64,000 bases of DNA from Paraburkholderia ginsengiterrae (GCF_001645125.1 NZ_LXKA01000326.1:1-64000), one strand, 5' to 3'. Positions 1 to 9,262 are shown, counted from the stretch's first letter. Numbers and translations: made by a program. Notes: generated from the letters alone by a model not told the origin.

Positions 1-199
1 CTACGTGACGCTGCCGAACATCATGAAGGCCAAGAAGAAGCCGCTGGAGACGATCAAGCCGGAGGACCTCGGTGTTGACGTCGCACCGCGCCTGAAGACG
101 CTGAAAGTCGCCGAGCCGCCCAAGCGCTCCGCCGGTGTGATGGTGTCGGACGTGAAGACGCTGGTCGAGAAGCTGAAGACCGAAGCCAAGGTGCTTTAA
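1..199 (+). CDS. etfB: Electron transfer flavoprotein beta subunit, C-terminal fragment
   Basis: Only the last ~65 codons are present; the reading frame is open through the left edge (frame starts at base 2). The tail shows the beta-subunit pattern YVTLPNIMKAKKKPLE followed by a stretch ending in LVEKLKTEAKVL. EtfB pairs with EtfA and AMP to form the FAD-carrying heterodimer that passes electrons from acyl-CoA and related dehydrogenases to ETF:ubiquinone oxidoreductase in the cytoplasm. The gene is followed 22 bp later by etfA on the same strand, the usual etfBA order, so the two are surely co-transcribed. Confidence 0.92.
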   Translation, partial: YVTLPNIMKAKKKPLETIKPEDLGVDVAPRLKTLKVAEPPKRSAGVMVSDVKTLVEKLKTEAKVL

Positions 200-221
200 G
201 TAAAACGCGGAGACAGAGCAA

Positions 222-1178
222 ATGACGAATCTGGTTAGTCTTGTAATAGCAGAACACGACAACGCGTCGATCAAGGCCGCGACGCTGAACACGGTTGCAG
301 CGGCGCAGAAGATTGGTGGCGACGTGCACGTGCTGGTGGCGGGCCACAACGCGCAAGCGGCTGCGGATGCGGCAGCGAAAATCGCAGGCGTGTCGAAGGT
401 GCTGCTGGCTGACGCGCCGCAACTCGAAGCCGGTCTCGCGGAGAACGTCGAGGCGACTGTGCTGGCGCTGGTGCGTGACCCGGCGAAGAACTACACGCAC
501 ATCCTCGCACCGGCAACCGCTTCGGGCAAGAACGTCACGCCGCGTATCGCGGCAAAGCTCCACGTTGCGCAGATCAGCGACATCACGGCAGTGGATTCTC
601 CAGACACGTTCGAGCGTCCGATCTACGCAGGCAACGCGATCGCAACCGTTCAATCGGCTGACCAGATCAAGGTCATCACGGTGCGCACGACCGGTTTCGA
701 TGCGGTTGCAGTAGAAGGCGGCAACGCTGTCGTCGAGAAGATCGAAGCCGCAGCAGACAGCGGCCTGTCGCAGTTCGTGAGCCGTGAAGTGACGAAGCTG
801 GATCGTCCGGAACTGACGTCGGCGAAGATCATCGTCTCGGGTGGCCGGGGTCTCGGCAACGGCGAGAACTACACCAAGGTGCTGGAGCCGCTGGCCGACA
901 AGCTGAATGCGGCGCTGGGCGCATCGCGCGCGGCCGTCGATGCGGGCTTCGTGCCGAACGACTATCAGGTCGGCCAGACGGGCAAGATCGTCGCGCCGCA
1001 ACTGTACGTGGCGGTCGGCATCTCGGGTGCGATCCAGCATCTGGCGGGCATGAAGGATTCGAAGGTGATCGTGGCGATCAACAAGGACCCCGAAGCACCG
1101 ATCTTCAGCGTCGCGGATTATGGCCTCGTCGGCGATCTGTTTACCGCCACGCCAGAACTGGTGAGCGAGCTGGACTGA
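222..1178 (+). CDS. etfA: Electron transfer flavoprotein alpha subunit
   Basis: 318 residues, normal for EtfA. The C-terminal FAD domain is clear: a [11 protein letters not shown] segment at about 206-216, [14 protein letters not shown] around 248, [12 protein letters not shown] and [22 protein letters not shown] near the end. The N-terminal half is the alpha/beta domain that packs against EtfB. The start is ATG at 222 with GGAGA about 8 bases upstream. Together with EtfB it carries electrons from dehydrogenases (fatty acid and amino acid oxidation) to the quinone pool. Second gene of an etfBA operon; no acyl-CoA dehydrogenase follows in this window. Confidence 0.97.
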   Translation: MTNLVSLVIAEHDNASIKAATLNTVAAAQKIGGDVHVLVAGHNAQAAADAAAKIAGVSKVLLADAPQLEAGLAENVEATVLALVRDPAKNYTHILAPATASGKNVTPRIAAKLHVAQISDITAVDSPDTFERPIYAGNAIATVQSADQIKVITVRTTGFDAVAVEGGNAVVEKIEAAADSGLSQFVSREVTKLDRPELTSAKIIVSGGRGLGNGENYTKVLEPLADKLNAALGASRAAVDAGFVPNDYQVGQTGKIVAPQLYVAVGISGAIQHLAGMKDSKVIVAINKDPEAPIFSVADYGLVGDLFTATPELVSELD

Positions 1179-1300
1179 GACGAAGAGACGTTGCCGCGCG
1201 ACAATGCCAACAAAGCTGTCACGCACGCAGCCCAAACCGGCAAGCCGCCAAGGACGATATCCCGGTCCCAGGCGGCGCCAACTCGCCTCCCCCCGTTACA

Positions 1301-1609
1301 TCACGGATGGCTGTACATCGCGTTCCAATCCGCTTGGGACACGGCCGGACGCCCCGCTTCAGACGAGCCGCTCACCACTCCGCCGAAGTCAGTCGCGGCG
1401 TGCTGAGCCGCCACCTTGGCTTCCGCAGCCTGAATGTCGGCCGGATAATTCGGATCTTCCCCGTGAGCCGGGTTATAGCCGGCCTTTTCGAGTTCGATCA
1501 ACTCGGCGCGCACTTGCGCGCGGGTGATGGGATGGCTCGATTGGGCGAACACGGCAACCGGCGCTGCAAGGGCAGCGGCAACGACAACGGCTTGAATAAG
1601 GGACTTCAT
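1301..1609 (-). CDS. DUF4148 secreted protein
   Basis: 102 residues with a cleavable signal peptide (MKSLIQAVVVAAALAAPVAVFAQ, probable cut after AFA) and the short DUF4148 body: ITRAQVRAELIELEKAGYNP followed by a YPADIQAAEAKVAAQ segment. Members are small periplasmic proteins of unknown function, present in many copies in Burkholderia and relatives. A strong ribosome site (GGAGG) lies 8 bases before the ATG at 1609. It converges with etfA and diverges from the carboxypeptidase gene at 1963. Function unknown; the family call is firm. Confidence 0.88.
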   Translation of the reverse strand: MKSLIQAVVVAAALAAPVAVFAQSSHPITRAQVRAELIELEKAGYNPAHGEDPNYPADIQAAEAKVAAQHAATDFGGVVSGSSEAGRPAVSQADWNAMYSHP

Positions 1610-1962
1610 GGTGACTACCTCCAGACTTTGCTTCGTTCGGCGGCGAACAGCCCTGTTCGCGACTCAGTAACGACAGTCTAAAAAGGCAGGCCCTCGAGAA
1701 TAAGCCCCGCGCGTGTAGAGGATTGTTCTCAAATATGGGTAAACCGCGGGGGGCGGCTGTCCGCCCGGGAAAACACGTCGCGGACGCACGAGGCGGCCGT
1801 GTCCGGAGGAGACAGATTTCAGGTGCCTCGCAGATTGCCTTCGCACCGGTCATCGCCTATATTCCGGGCACCGTCGGTCGTTTCGGCGCGATGCATCGCA
1901 GGGGAATGATGCCGCGCACCAATCGCACCGGCCATAGGCTTGAATAACGATCGAGACCTGAG
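1610..1962. other. Divergent intergenic region between DUF4148 gene and dacB-like gene
   Basis: 353 bp without a credible gene. It must carry promoters for both flanking genes. The one structure I see is a 6-bp hairpin, GGGCGG-CTGT-CCGCCC at 1752-1767, in what would be the leader of the leftward gene. No convincing -35/-10 pair was found. Confidence 0.5.
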
Positions 1963-3588
1963 ATGGCCCCGCACGCTGTGTATCACTGGACACGTATCGG
2001 CCTTATATCCGCCATGGTCGCGCTCGCCGCCTGCGGAGACATCGATTCCGGCCCGGCCCCCCTCCCGGTACCGCCGGAAATCGCCAGCGTCATGCACAAG
2101 CCGCCCTACAGCAACGCTACGTGGGCCCTGCAGGTCGTCGATCTGGATAGCGGCAACGTGATCTATTCGTTGAATGCCGCGACGCCCACGCTGATCGCCT
2201 CGGTCCGCAAGCTCTTCTCGGTCGCCATGGCGTTGAATCAGTTAGGCCCTGACCATCGCTTCGCCACCCCGGTCTACCGGCAAGGCGCGGTGGACGCATC
2301 CGGCACGCTCAACGGCGATCTGATTCTGGTCGCAAGCGGCGACCTGACCATGGGCGGCCGCACCAATCCCGACGGCTCGCTCGCTATCAGCAACTTCGAC
2401 CATAACGAGGCCAACGCGCTGCAAAATGCGGTGCTGACCACCCCCGATCCGCTTGCAGGCTACAACTCGCTTGCCGCGCAGATCGCCGCGGCGGGCATCA
2501 GGAAAGTGACCGGTGAAGTCGTGATCGACGACCGGCTCTTTCAGCCCTTCGAATTTCGCCAGGAGTTCGATGCGAAGCCGATCTTCGTCAATGACGACGT
2601 CGTCGACGTCATCGTCAATCCAGGCACCGCGGGCGGCGCCGCGTCAGTGGACTGGCGGCCGAAATCGGCCGCCTTCGGCGTGCAATCGACGTTGCAGATG
2701 GCCGCCGCGAACACGCCGCTCGAACTGGATCTGACGCCGGAGCTACCCACCTGCATCGGCGCAGCCGGTTGCACCGGCACCGTGTCGGGCGATCTGCCGG
2801 CCGGTTTCGTACCGCCGTTAACGAATCAATATCCGCTGATCCGCACGTTCCGGATTACCAATCCATCCAACTATGCACGTACCGTGCTGATCGAGGCGCT
2901 CGAGCGAGCGGGTGTGACCGTGGTGGCCGCGCCGCTCGAAAGCAATCCCACACAGTTGCTGCCCGCGCCGGGTTCGTATGCAGCGAGCGCACAGGTTGCG
3001 CAGCTCGTATCGCAACCGTATGCAGATTACGCGAAGCTGATTCAGAAGGTCAGCTACAACCTCGGCGCGGATACGAGCCTGATGCTGTTCGGTCTCGCCG
3101 CGAACGGATCGACCACGATGGCCGGCGCGCTTGCCGCGGAACAGAACGTGTTGTCGACGCAGTTTCAGATCGCCGCAGACCAGTTGCATTTCATCGACGG
3201 CAGCGGCGGCGGCGACACCACCGGCACGCCGCAGGCGGTCACGACACTGCTCGCCGGCATGAGCAAAAGGCCCACCTATTCCGCTTATCTGGATGCGCTG
3301 CCGGTGCTGGGCGTCGACGGGTCGCTAGCCTTCGTCACCGACTTCACTGCGGATCCGACGCTTGCCGGCGCCAAAGGGCAAGTGCATGCGAAGACAGGCA
3401 CTTTTGTCAGCCCCTCGCCGCTGACGCTGGAAAGTCAGGCTCTGGCCGGCTATCTGACCTCGAAAAGCGGGCGCCACCTCGTGTTCATGATGGCGGTGGC
3501 CAATGTACCCATCACCGGTATCAACGACGTGCTTCCCGTGTTTCAGGACGAAGGAACGATCGCCGCTTTGCTCTGGAAACTCCAGTAA
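1963..3588 (+). CDS. dacB: D-alanyl-D-alanine carboxypeptidase/endopeptidase (PBP4 type, S13), lipoprotein
   Basis: 541 residues. All three penicillin-binding motifs are present: S80-V-R-K83, S364-Y-N366, and K477-T-G479. The ~280 residues between SxxK and SxN are typical of class C PBPs (peptidase S13), which cleave the terminal D-Ala or the cross-link of peptidoglycan in the periplasm. The N-terminus carries a lipobox, L21-A-A-C24, so the enzyme is probably anchored as a lipoprotein, unlike E. coli DacB, which has an ordinary signal peptide. Start ATG at 1963 has only a weak ribosome site. A damaged tandem copy follows at 3681. Confidence 0.88.
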   Translation: MAPHAVYHWTRIGLISAMVALAACGDIDSGPAPLPVPPEIASVMHKPPYSNATWALQVVDLDSGNVIYSLNAATPTLIASVRKLFSVAMALNQLGPDHRFATPVYRQGAVDASGTLNGDLILVASGDLTMGGRTNPDGSLAISNFDHNEANALQNAVLTTPDPLAGYNSLAAQIAAAGIRKVTGEVVIDDRLFQPFEFRQEFDAKPIFVNDDVVDVIVNPGTAGGAASVDWRPKSAAFGVQSTLQMAAANTPLELDLTPELPTCIGAAGCTGTVSGDLPAGFVPPLTNQYPLIRTFRITNPSNYARTVLIEALERAGVTVVAAPLESNPTQLLPAPGSYAASAQVAQLVSQPYADYAKLIQKVSYNLGADTSLMLFGLAANGSTTMAGALAAEQNVLSTQFQIAADQLHFIDGSGGGDTTGTPQAVTTLLAGMSKRPTYSAYLDALPVLGVDGSLAFVTDFTADPTLAGAKGQVHAKTGTFVSPSPLTLESQALAGYLTSKSGRHLVFMMAVANVPITGINDVLPVFQDEGTIAALLWKLQ

Positions 3589-3680
3589 AACCGGCACTTC
3601 TTTCAGATGCAGGGTTCAACGGAATACGAAGTTGCAGCCCCGCCTCTGAATTCCGATAGTGAGCGACCACGCCACTACGC

Positions 3681-4417
3681 TTGCGCAAATCGACAGGCCT
3701 CCTCTCTATCCGGACGAGGCTGATCACCATACTGATCGCCGCCTATGCGGGCCTCCTCGTGGCGTGCGGCGGCACCGTGTCCGCGTCAGACCCGATCGTG
3801 GCCATCATGAACAAGCCGCGCTATCTGAGCGCGCAGTCGAAATGGTCGATGGTGGTGATGGACGCGAACACGGGCGCGGTGCTGTATTCGATTCAGCCCG
3901 ATACGCTTTCCCTGACCGGCTCGGTCCGCAAAATCTTTGCGGTCGGCACCGCGCTCAACGCACTGGGACCGGCCTACCGTTTCAATACCGCGATGTACCG
4001 CAACGGCACCGTCGACGCCACAGGCACGCTGAACGGCGATCTGATCGTCAAGGCCGCCGGCGATCTGGTGTTCGGCGGCCGCCAGAAGCCCGATGGCACG
4101 CTCGACTTCACCGACTTCGACCATAACGAAGCACGCGGTTTCAACGGCGCGATCCTGACGCCTGAAGATCCGTTGGCCGCGGTGAATAGCCTGGCCGCCC
4201 AGGTGCGGGCAGCATTTCCGTGAAGAGCGGCGCGACGATCAGCGACGGCGAGATGGTCGCGATGTCGATGGCAGGTTACGTCGATGCGAAGAGCGGCCGA
4301 AGCCCGACGGTCGCGCTATTCGTCAACAATGCAGGACCGCTAACCGCGTTGACCGATACGATCGACGTGTTCGACGACGAGGCACAGATACTCGGCATCG
4401 TGTATCAACAGTATTAG
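3681..4417 (+). pseudogene. Decayed tandem paralogue of the S13 carboxypeptidase (internal deletion plus frameshift)
   Basis: The first fragment (TTG at 3681 to stop at 4221-4223, 180 aa) matches the N-terminal third of the upstream DacB-like protein: lipobox ending at C29, S81-V-R-K84, and the conserved DFDHNEA segment. After LAAQVRA the homology breaks. In another frame from about 4205 to 4417 the sequence resumes as the C-terminal ~65 residues, beginning at VKSGATIS, the counterpart of AKTGTFVS in the intact copy. About 300 residues including the SxN motif are missing and the two parts are out of frame. No active enzyme can be made, although a short lipoprotein could be. Confidence 0.85.
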
Positions 4418-4537
4418 GCCGCGATGGGCCACCGGTACGACGCACTGGCGAAAGTGAAGTCACTGCTCGAATTGCAGCCTCCGTTGGCCGCAAACCAACT
4501 CGCCGACGTTCACAATCAGCTTGGGTCATTACTCCAG

Positions 4538-5002
4538 TCAGGGGACCATCTGCGTGTCGCCAGGAGCCTGCGGCGGCAGCTTGATCGCAAGGAGTTTGAG
4601 TTCCCCGCTATCCGCCATGGACCCCGCGTGCACCGTTCCCTTCGGGACAATGATCAGATCGCCGGCGTGAATCTGACGCTGTTCGTTACCCAGCCAGAAA
4701 GTGCCGCTTCCGGAAATCACGTACTGGATTTCGTCAGAGCCCTGATGCGTATGCTTCGGTACGTTACCGGTCTGCACGGCGAGGGTTCCGCTCGGCGTGA
4801 TCACCAAACCTTTCGATCGCAAGGTGCCCATATTCGGAACCACGGCGCCCAGATCGGCATCGGTTAGGGCTGCCAGGTCGATGATCTGCGCCGTGAGCGG
4901 CGCGTCGGCGGCATGGGCCCGCGGCAGTGTGCCCAGATGGGATGCAAACATGCCGGCAACGAACGAAGCAGGCAATGCCGCGAGATAGAAATATCGACGC
5001 AT
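4538..5002 (-). CDS. Secreted cupin-domain protein
   Basis: 154 residues with a signal peptide (hydrophobic stretch 5-20, probable cut after AHA near residue 31). The rest is one cupin barrel: motif 1 reads KHTHQGSDEIQYVISGSG and motif 2 reads GDLIIVPKGTVHAG, giving the metal-binding histidines and glutamate (HTH, E, H). A periplasmic single-domain cupin of unknown substrate. It faces away from the lysE-type gene at 5249, and the 250-bp gap between them holds the promoter elements described at 5156-5200. Confidence 0.8.
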   Translation of the reverse strand: MRRYFYLAALPASFVAGMFASHLGTLPRAHAADAPLTAQIIDLAALTDADLGAVVPNMGTLRSKGLVITPSGTLAVQTGNVPKHTHQGSDEIQYVISGSGTFWLGNEQRQIHAGDLIIVPKGTVHAGSMADSGELKLLAIKLPPQAPGDTQMVP

Positions 5003-5155
5003 GTTCTTGTCCTTTCAGAGTGAGCGGACCGGCGGTGTACAGCGTACGGGGGTTATCCGTTTTCGATTGTCGCACCATCGCGAAAGCCCCTCAAAACCAG
5101 GACAACACCTGAGAGTCCGCACGCCGCGGCCCGATCCCGGAACCCACCCGCCTCC

Positions 5156-5200
5156 GTACCGGACATCATCTCACAAACCGTACAGGTACTGTACCGGACA
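5156..5200. promoter_or_regulatory. Candidate operator: direct repeat plus palindrome upstream of the LysE exporter
   Basis: GTACCGGACA occurs at 5156-5165 and again at 5191-5200. A perfect palindrome, GTACAG-GTA-CTGTAC, sits at 5180-5194 and overlaps the second repeat. The site lies 50-90 bp before the exporter start, with a -10-like TAGAAT near 5209. This looks like a regulator binding site; the binding protein is not known. Confidence 0.45.
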
Positions 5201-5248
5201 CTCTCGCTAGAATGCTCCAAGTACCAGTCACCGACACCGGAGCCCTCC

Positions 5249-5872
5249 ATGTCTTACCTCAGCCTCAGCGCGCTGCCGGCCGGCATCCTGTTCGCGCTCG
5301 TCACCACCATCACGCCCGGTCCGAACAATACGATGCTGCTGGCCTCGGGGGTCAATTTCGGCTTTCGCCGCACGCTGCCGCATGTGTCCGGCATTAGCGC
5401 CGGGGTCGTGCTGTTGATGCTGTCGGTCGGGATCGGGCTGGGCGAAGCCTTCGTTCATTTCCCCGTGCTGTACACCGTGCTCGAGTTTGCGAGCGTCGCG
5501 TATCTCCTGTACCTCGCGTGGAAAATCGGCACGTCGGGAGAATTGCAGGTGAAGAAAGGCGAGCGCCGGCCCATGAAATTCTACGAAGCCATCGCTTTTC
5601 AGTGGGTCAACCCGAAGGCATGGATGATGGTGCTGACCGCCGCCACGACGATTCACCTCAGCGAGAGTTACAGCATGAACGCCATTGCGATGGCGGTGGT
5701 CTTCTACGTGATCGGTTTTCCGTGCATCTGCCTGTGGGCGGGTTTCGGCACCGCCATGCGCCAAGTGCTGTCGGACCCGAAGCGGCTGCGCATTTTTAAC
5801 GTGGCAATGGCGCTGCTGCTGGTGTTTTCGCTTTACCCGATCGTGCTGAAACTGCTCGGGCCGGCGGCCTGA
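5249..5872 (+). CDS. LysE/RhtB-family amino acid exporter
   Basis: 207 residues, the usual size. The N-terminus has the family signature TTITPGPNNTMLLASGVNFG, followed by a GISAGVVLLML helix and the conserved FQWVNPKAWMM segment around 115-125. About six hydrophobic helices are visible. Members export amino acids or small amides across the inner membrane. It converges on the MocR regulator gene at 5889. The transported compound cannot be read from the sequence. Confidence 0.9.
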   Translation: MSYLSLSALPAGILFALVTTITPGPNNTMLLASGVNFGFRRTLPHVSGISAGVVLLMLSVGIGLGEAFVHFPVLYTVLEFASVAYLLYLAWKIGTSGELQVKKGERRPMKFYEAIAFQWVNPKAWMMVLTAATTIHLSESYSMNAIAMAVVFYVIGFPCICLWAGFGTAMRQVLSDPKRLRIFNVAMALLLVFSLYPIVLKLLGPAA

Positions 5873-5888
5873 GGTTGCCTGAGGCTGG

Positions 5889-7304
5889 CTACAGCAGACC
5901 CTGCCCGACTCGTTCGATGAAGCGCCACAACGCGTCGTCGGTCGAGTACGGCACGTTGAAGCGGAACCAGGCGCTCGGTGCGTCGTCGGGACGGAAGTAG
6001 GAGCCGGGCGCTAGCCAGATGCCGTGCGTGAGCGCGGCCGTCGCCACTTCGCCGGCGCGCTCCGCCTCGACCGGCAAGCGCGCCCACAGGAGCAGCCCGG
6101 CGCGCGGCCGGTGAAACAGTTCGAGGCCAAGCGAATCGAGCCGCTCCTCAACCGTCGCGTGCGCGAGTTTGAGACGCTCGTTGACGGCCTCGACGTGACG
6201 CGCATAGCGCCCCTCCAGCAGCACCTTGTCGACGATCCGCTCGATCGCCTCCGACGACGTCAACCCCACCGCCATCTTCGTGCGCGCCAGCTCGCGCAGC
6301 ACCGCGTGCTCGGCGACCACGTAGCCGCAGCGCAGCCCCGGCGTCACGGTCTTGGAAAAGCCGCCCACGTAGAGCACGCGCTGCAAGCCTTCCATGGCCG
6401 CGAACAGCGGCGCGCCGGACGGCGCGAGTTCGCGGCTCACGTCGTCTTCGATCACCCACATGCGTTGCCGCTCGGCGATCTGCAACAAGCGGAACGCCGC
6501 CGACATGCCGAAGGTCGCGCCAGTCGGGTTCTGCAGCGTGGTGTTGACGAAGATCGCCTTCGGCTTGTGCTGCGCGACCAGCGTTTCGAGCACGTCCGTG
6601 TCGATGCCCGCCGGCGTGCGCGGCACGCCGTGCACCACCAGTCCGGCCAGCTTGAGAATCTGCAGCAGATTGCAATAGCCCGGATCTTCGACGATCACGG
6701 TGTCGCCCGCGCGCAGCAGCGTTCGCACGATCAGATCCAGCCCCTGCGTCGCGCCTTGCGTGAGCAGGACGTTGGATACGTCGACCGGCAGGCCACGCCG
6801 GTCGAGCTGCTCGGCGATCCGCTCGCGCAACGGCGCGAACCCGTACGGATGCCCGTAGTCGCCGAGCCGCGCGGCCGGCACCCGGCTCATCGCGCGCAGC
6901 GCGTGCTGCAGGCCGGTCTCGTTGATCCACTCGTTCGGCAGCCAGCCGCCGCCGGCCTTGATCGGCACGGAATGGTCGGCGAATACGTCTGACAGCAGCC
7001 ACGTCGCGGTAAGGCTCGGCGGCTGCCAGGCGGTCGCGGCCGCCCGCGCGGACGGCGTGCGCGCCGCCACGCGATAGCCGGACCCGCGCCGCGCCACCAC
7101 GAGCCCCATCGACACTAGACGGTTGTACGCCTCCGTGACCGTGAAGGTGCTCAACTCGTGGCTTTGCGCGAGCTGCCGCACCGAGGGCAGCAACGCGCCC
7201 GCGCGCAGCGATTGCGCCTCGATGGCGTGCGCGAAGCCTTGCACCACCTGTTCGACGAGCGTGGGAGCGGCGCGCCGGTCGCGCTCAAGTTGTAGTTCGA
7301 TCAT
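5889..7304 (-). CDS. MocR-type transcriptional regulator (GntR HTH plus aminotransferase domain)
   Basis: 471 residues. The N-terminal winged helix covers about 10-80 (LLPSVRQLAQSHELSTFTVT and GLVVARRGSGYRV). The C-terminal fold-type I aminotransferase domain has the N259-P-T-G loop, ED287-288 and the PLP lysine K318 in GGFSKTVTPG. MocR proteins (GabR, TauR, PdxR) use PLP chemistry to sense amines or amino acids. The gene is divergent from the omega-aminotransferase at 7470, which is its likely target, and the 165-bp gap holds repeated half-sites. Confidence 0.9.
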   Translation of the reverse strand: MIELQLERDRRAAPTLVEQVVQGFAHAIEAQSLRAGALLPSVRQLAQSHELSTFTVTEAYNRLVSMGLVVARRGSGYRVAARTPSARAAATAWQPPSLTATWLLSDVFADHSVPIKAGGGWLPNEWINETGLQHALRAMSRVPAARLGDYGHPYGFAPLRERIAEQLDRRGLPVDVSNVLLTQGATQGLDLIVRTLLRAGDTVIVEDPGYCNLLQILKLAGLVVHGVPRTPAGIDTDVLETLVAQHKPKAIFVNTTLQNPTGATFGMSAAFRLLQIAERQRMWVIEDDVSRELAPSGAPLFAAMEGLQRVLYVGGFSKTVTPGLRCGYVVAEHAVLRELARTKMAVGLTSSEAIERIVDKVLLEGRYARHVEAVNERLKLAHATVEERLDSLGLELFHRPRAGLLLWARLPVEAERAGEVATAALTHGIWLAPGSYFRPDDAPSAWFRFNVPYSTDDALWRFIERVGQGLL

Positions 7305-7331
7305 GGTCAGAGGTCAGGAGGAGGACATCGA

Positions 7332-7383
7332 CACAGTTAGCGTCAATTCACCAGCACAGTTAGCGCCACACTACGTCAACTGT
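7332..7383. promoter_or_regulatory. Candidate MocR operator: repeated CACAGTTAGCG boxes
   Basis: The 11-mer CACAGTTAGCG occurs at 7332-7342 and 7355-7365, 23 bp start to start (about two helical turns). An inverted half-site AACTGT follows at 7378-7383 and another ACAGTT at 7411-7416. Widely spaced direct repeats are known for GabR/TauR-type MocR regulators, so autoregulation plus control of the divergent aminotransferase is the simplest reading. The sites are seen; the binding is inferred. Confidence 0.6.
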
Positions 7384-7469
7384 TTATGCCGCCATTAAAC
7401 CGCGAACGCTACAGTTTTGGCTATGCCCCGAAGGAAGTTCCCTCGGGCGACTACTTCGAGGAGATACCC

Positions 7470-8798
7470 ATGACTTCACGCCCCGTCATCGACGACCTGT
7501 CGTCGTTCTGGATGCCCTTCACCGCCAACCGCCAGTTCAAGGCCGCGCCGCGCCTGCTGGAATCGGCCAAGGGCATGTACTACCGCAGCACGGACGGGCG
7601 TGAGGTGCTCGACGGCTGCGCGGGTCTGTGGTGCGTCAACGCCGGCCACGGCCGCGAGGAAATCATCGCCGCGATCACCGAGCAGCTCTCGACGCTCGAC
7701 TTCGCCCCGACGTTCCAGATGGGCCACCCGCTCGCCTTCGAAGCGGCCACGAAAGTCGCCGAGCTGATGCCGGACGGCCTCGACCGCATCTTCTTCACGA
7801 ACTCCGGTTCGGAGTCGGTCGACACCGCGCTGAAAATCGCGCTCGCCTACCACCGCGCGCGCGGCGAAGGCCAGCGCACGCGCCTGATCGGCCGCGAGCG
7901 CGGTTATCACGGCGTGGGCTTCGGCGGCATCTCGGTCGGCGGCATCTCACCGAACCGCAAGACCTTCTCCGGCCAGCTGCTGCCGGCGGTCGATCACTTG
8001 CCGCATACGCATAACCTCGAACATAACGCGTTCTCGAAGGGCCAGCCGGCGTGGGGCGCGCATCTGGCCGAGGAACTCGAGCGCATCGTCACGCTGCACG
8101 ACGCGTCGACCATCGCCGCCGTGATCGTCGAACCGGTGGCCGGCTCGACGGGCGTGCTGATCCCGCCGCAAGGCTATCTGCAGAAGCTGCGCGAGATCTG
8201 CACGAAGCACGGCATCCTGCTGATTTTCGACGAAGTGATCACCGGTTTCGGCCGCGTCGGCAAGGCAACGGCGAGCGAATACTTCGGCGTGACGCCGGAC
8301 CTGATCACGATGGCGAAGGCGATCAACAACGCCGCGATCCCGATGGGCGCGGTGGCCGCCAGCCGCACGATCCACGACACCATCGTCAACAGCGGCGCGC
8401 AGGGCGCAATCGAGCTGTTCCACGGCTACACGTATTCGGCCCACCCGGCCGCCACCGCAGCCGCCATTGCCACGCTCGACCTGTATCGCCGCGAGGCGCT
8501 GTTCGAGCGCGCCGCCACGCTGGCGCCTACGTTCGAAGCCGCCGCCCATTCGCTGCGCGGCGCGAAGCATGTGAAAGACGTGCGCAACCTCGGCCTGATC
8601 GCCGGCGTGGAGCTCGAATCGCGTGACGGCGCGCCGGGTGCGCGGGCCTATGAGGCGTTCGTGAAGTGCTTCGAAGCGGGCGTGCTGGTGCGCTTTACCG
8701 GCGACATCCTCGCGTTCTCGCCGCCGCTCATCATCAACGAAGAGCAGATCGCGCACATCTTCAAGACGGTCGGCGACGTTCTGGCCACGGTGCAGTAA
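7470..8798 (+). CDS. Omega-amino acid:pyruvate aminotransferase (beta-alanine type)
   Basis: 442 residues from ATG 7470; GAGGAG at 7458-7463 decides this start over the longer open frame from 7386. Class III aminotransferase features: SGSES at 112-116, D254 of FDEV, and PLP lysine K283 in TMAKAINNAAIPMGAV. LWCVNAGHGR near 54 and YTYSAHP are typical of beta-alanine/omega-amino acid:pyruvate transaminases, which give malonate semialdehyde and alanine. The usual partner methylmalonate-semialdehyde dehydrogenase is not adjacent. It is probably controlled by the divergent MocR protein. The substrate could also be another omega-amine. Confidence 0.88.
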   Translation: MTSRPVIDDLSSFWMPFTANRQFKAAPRLLESAKGMYYRSTDGREVLDGCAGLWCVNAGHGREEIIAAITEQLSTLDFAPTFQMGHPLAFEAATKVAELMPDGLDRIFFTNSGSESVDTALKIALAYHRARGEGQRTRLIGRERGYHGVGFGGISVGGISPNRKTFSGQLLPAVDHLPHTHNLEHNAFSKGQPAWGAHLAEELERIVTLHDASTIAAVIVEPVAGSTGVLIPPQGYLQKLREICTKHGILLIFDEVITGFGRVGKATASEYFGVTPDLITMAKAINNAAIPMGAVAASRTIHDTIVNSGAQGAIELFHGYTYSAHPAATAAAIATLDLYRREALFERAATLAPTFEAAAHSLRGAKHVKDVRNLGLIAGVELESRDGAPGARAYEAFVKCFEAGVLVRFTGDILAFSPPLIINEEQIAHIFKTVGDVLATVQ

Positions 8799-8817
8799 GC
8801 CGTAGCAGGAGCACCGG

Positions 8818-8845
8818 AAAAAAGGCAGCTTAGGCTGCCTTTTTT
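8818..8845 (+). terminator. Rho-independent terminator after the aminotransferase
   Basis: Stem GGCAGC (8824-8829), loop TTAG, stem GCTGCC (8834-8839), followed by six T and preceded by six A that can extend the stem. It lies 19 bp after the stop codon and could work in both directions. Confidence 0.9.
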
Positions 8846-8994
8846 CAATTGCGCGGCAAGATACGCGGCGAAGCACGCGGAAAAACGCGCGGCAAAACTT
8901 CAGGAAATCCGCTCGCGGGACTCGCGCCGGCCTTCTGGACGGCGTATGGTGCGGGTAAGGGCCGGCGCGTCGTCCGGTCTGACCGGAGACGTCC

Positions 8995-9246
8995 ATGAAG
9001 ATAGCTAACGTTCGCGCAGGCACGCATATTGAAGGTGTGCACTGGATCGCCGAATACGCCGAAGACGTTCACGAGATTCGCATCTTCCGCGAAGGCCAGG
9101 AAGTGGACGTGCACAACGCCCCCTCCACGCTATTCGGCGACGAGGAAAACGCCGGCTCCAAAAGCACCGCCGATCATCGCGCGGTCGAGGCCGCCGTGCT
9201 CGCCTATTTGAGGCGGTTTGTCATTGAGCACGACGCGGAGGAGTAG
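8995..9246 (+). CDS. Small conserved-looking hypothetical protein
   Basis: 83 residues, acidic, with no signal peptide or membrane segment. It looks like a compact beta-rich domain (GVHWIAEYAEDVHEIRIFREG) followed by an alpha-helical tail ending in an acidic patch (EHDAEE). ATG at 8995 follows GGAGACGTCC. Isolated between two terminator-like elements. I do not recognise a family. Confidence 0.6.
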   Translation: MKIANVRAGTHIEGVHWIAEYAEDVHEIRIFREGQEVDVHNAPSTLFGDEENAGSKSTADHRAVEAAVLAYLRRFVIEHDAEE

Positions 9247-9262
9247 TCCTTCACAAGCTGCC

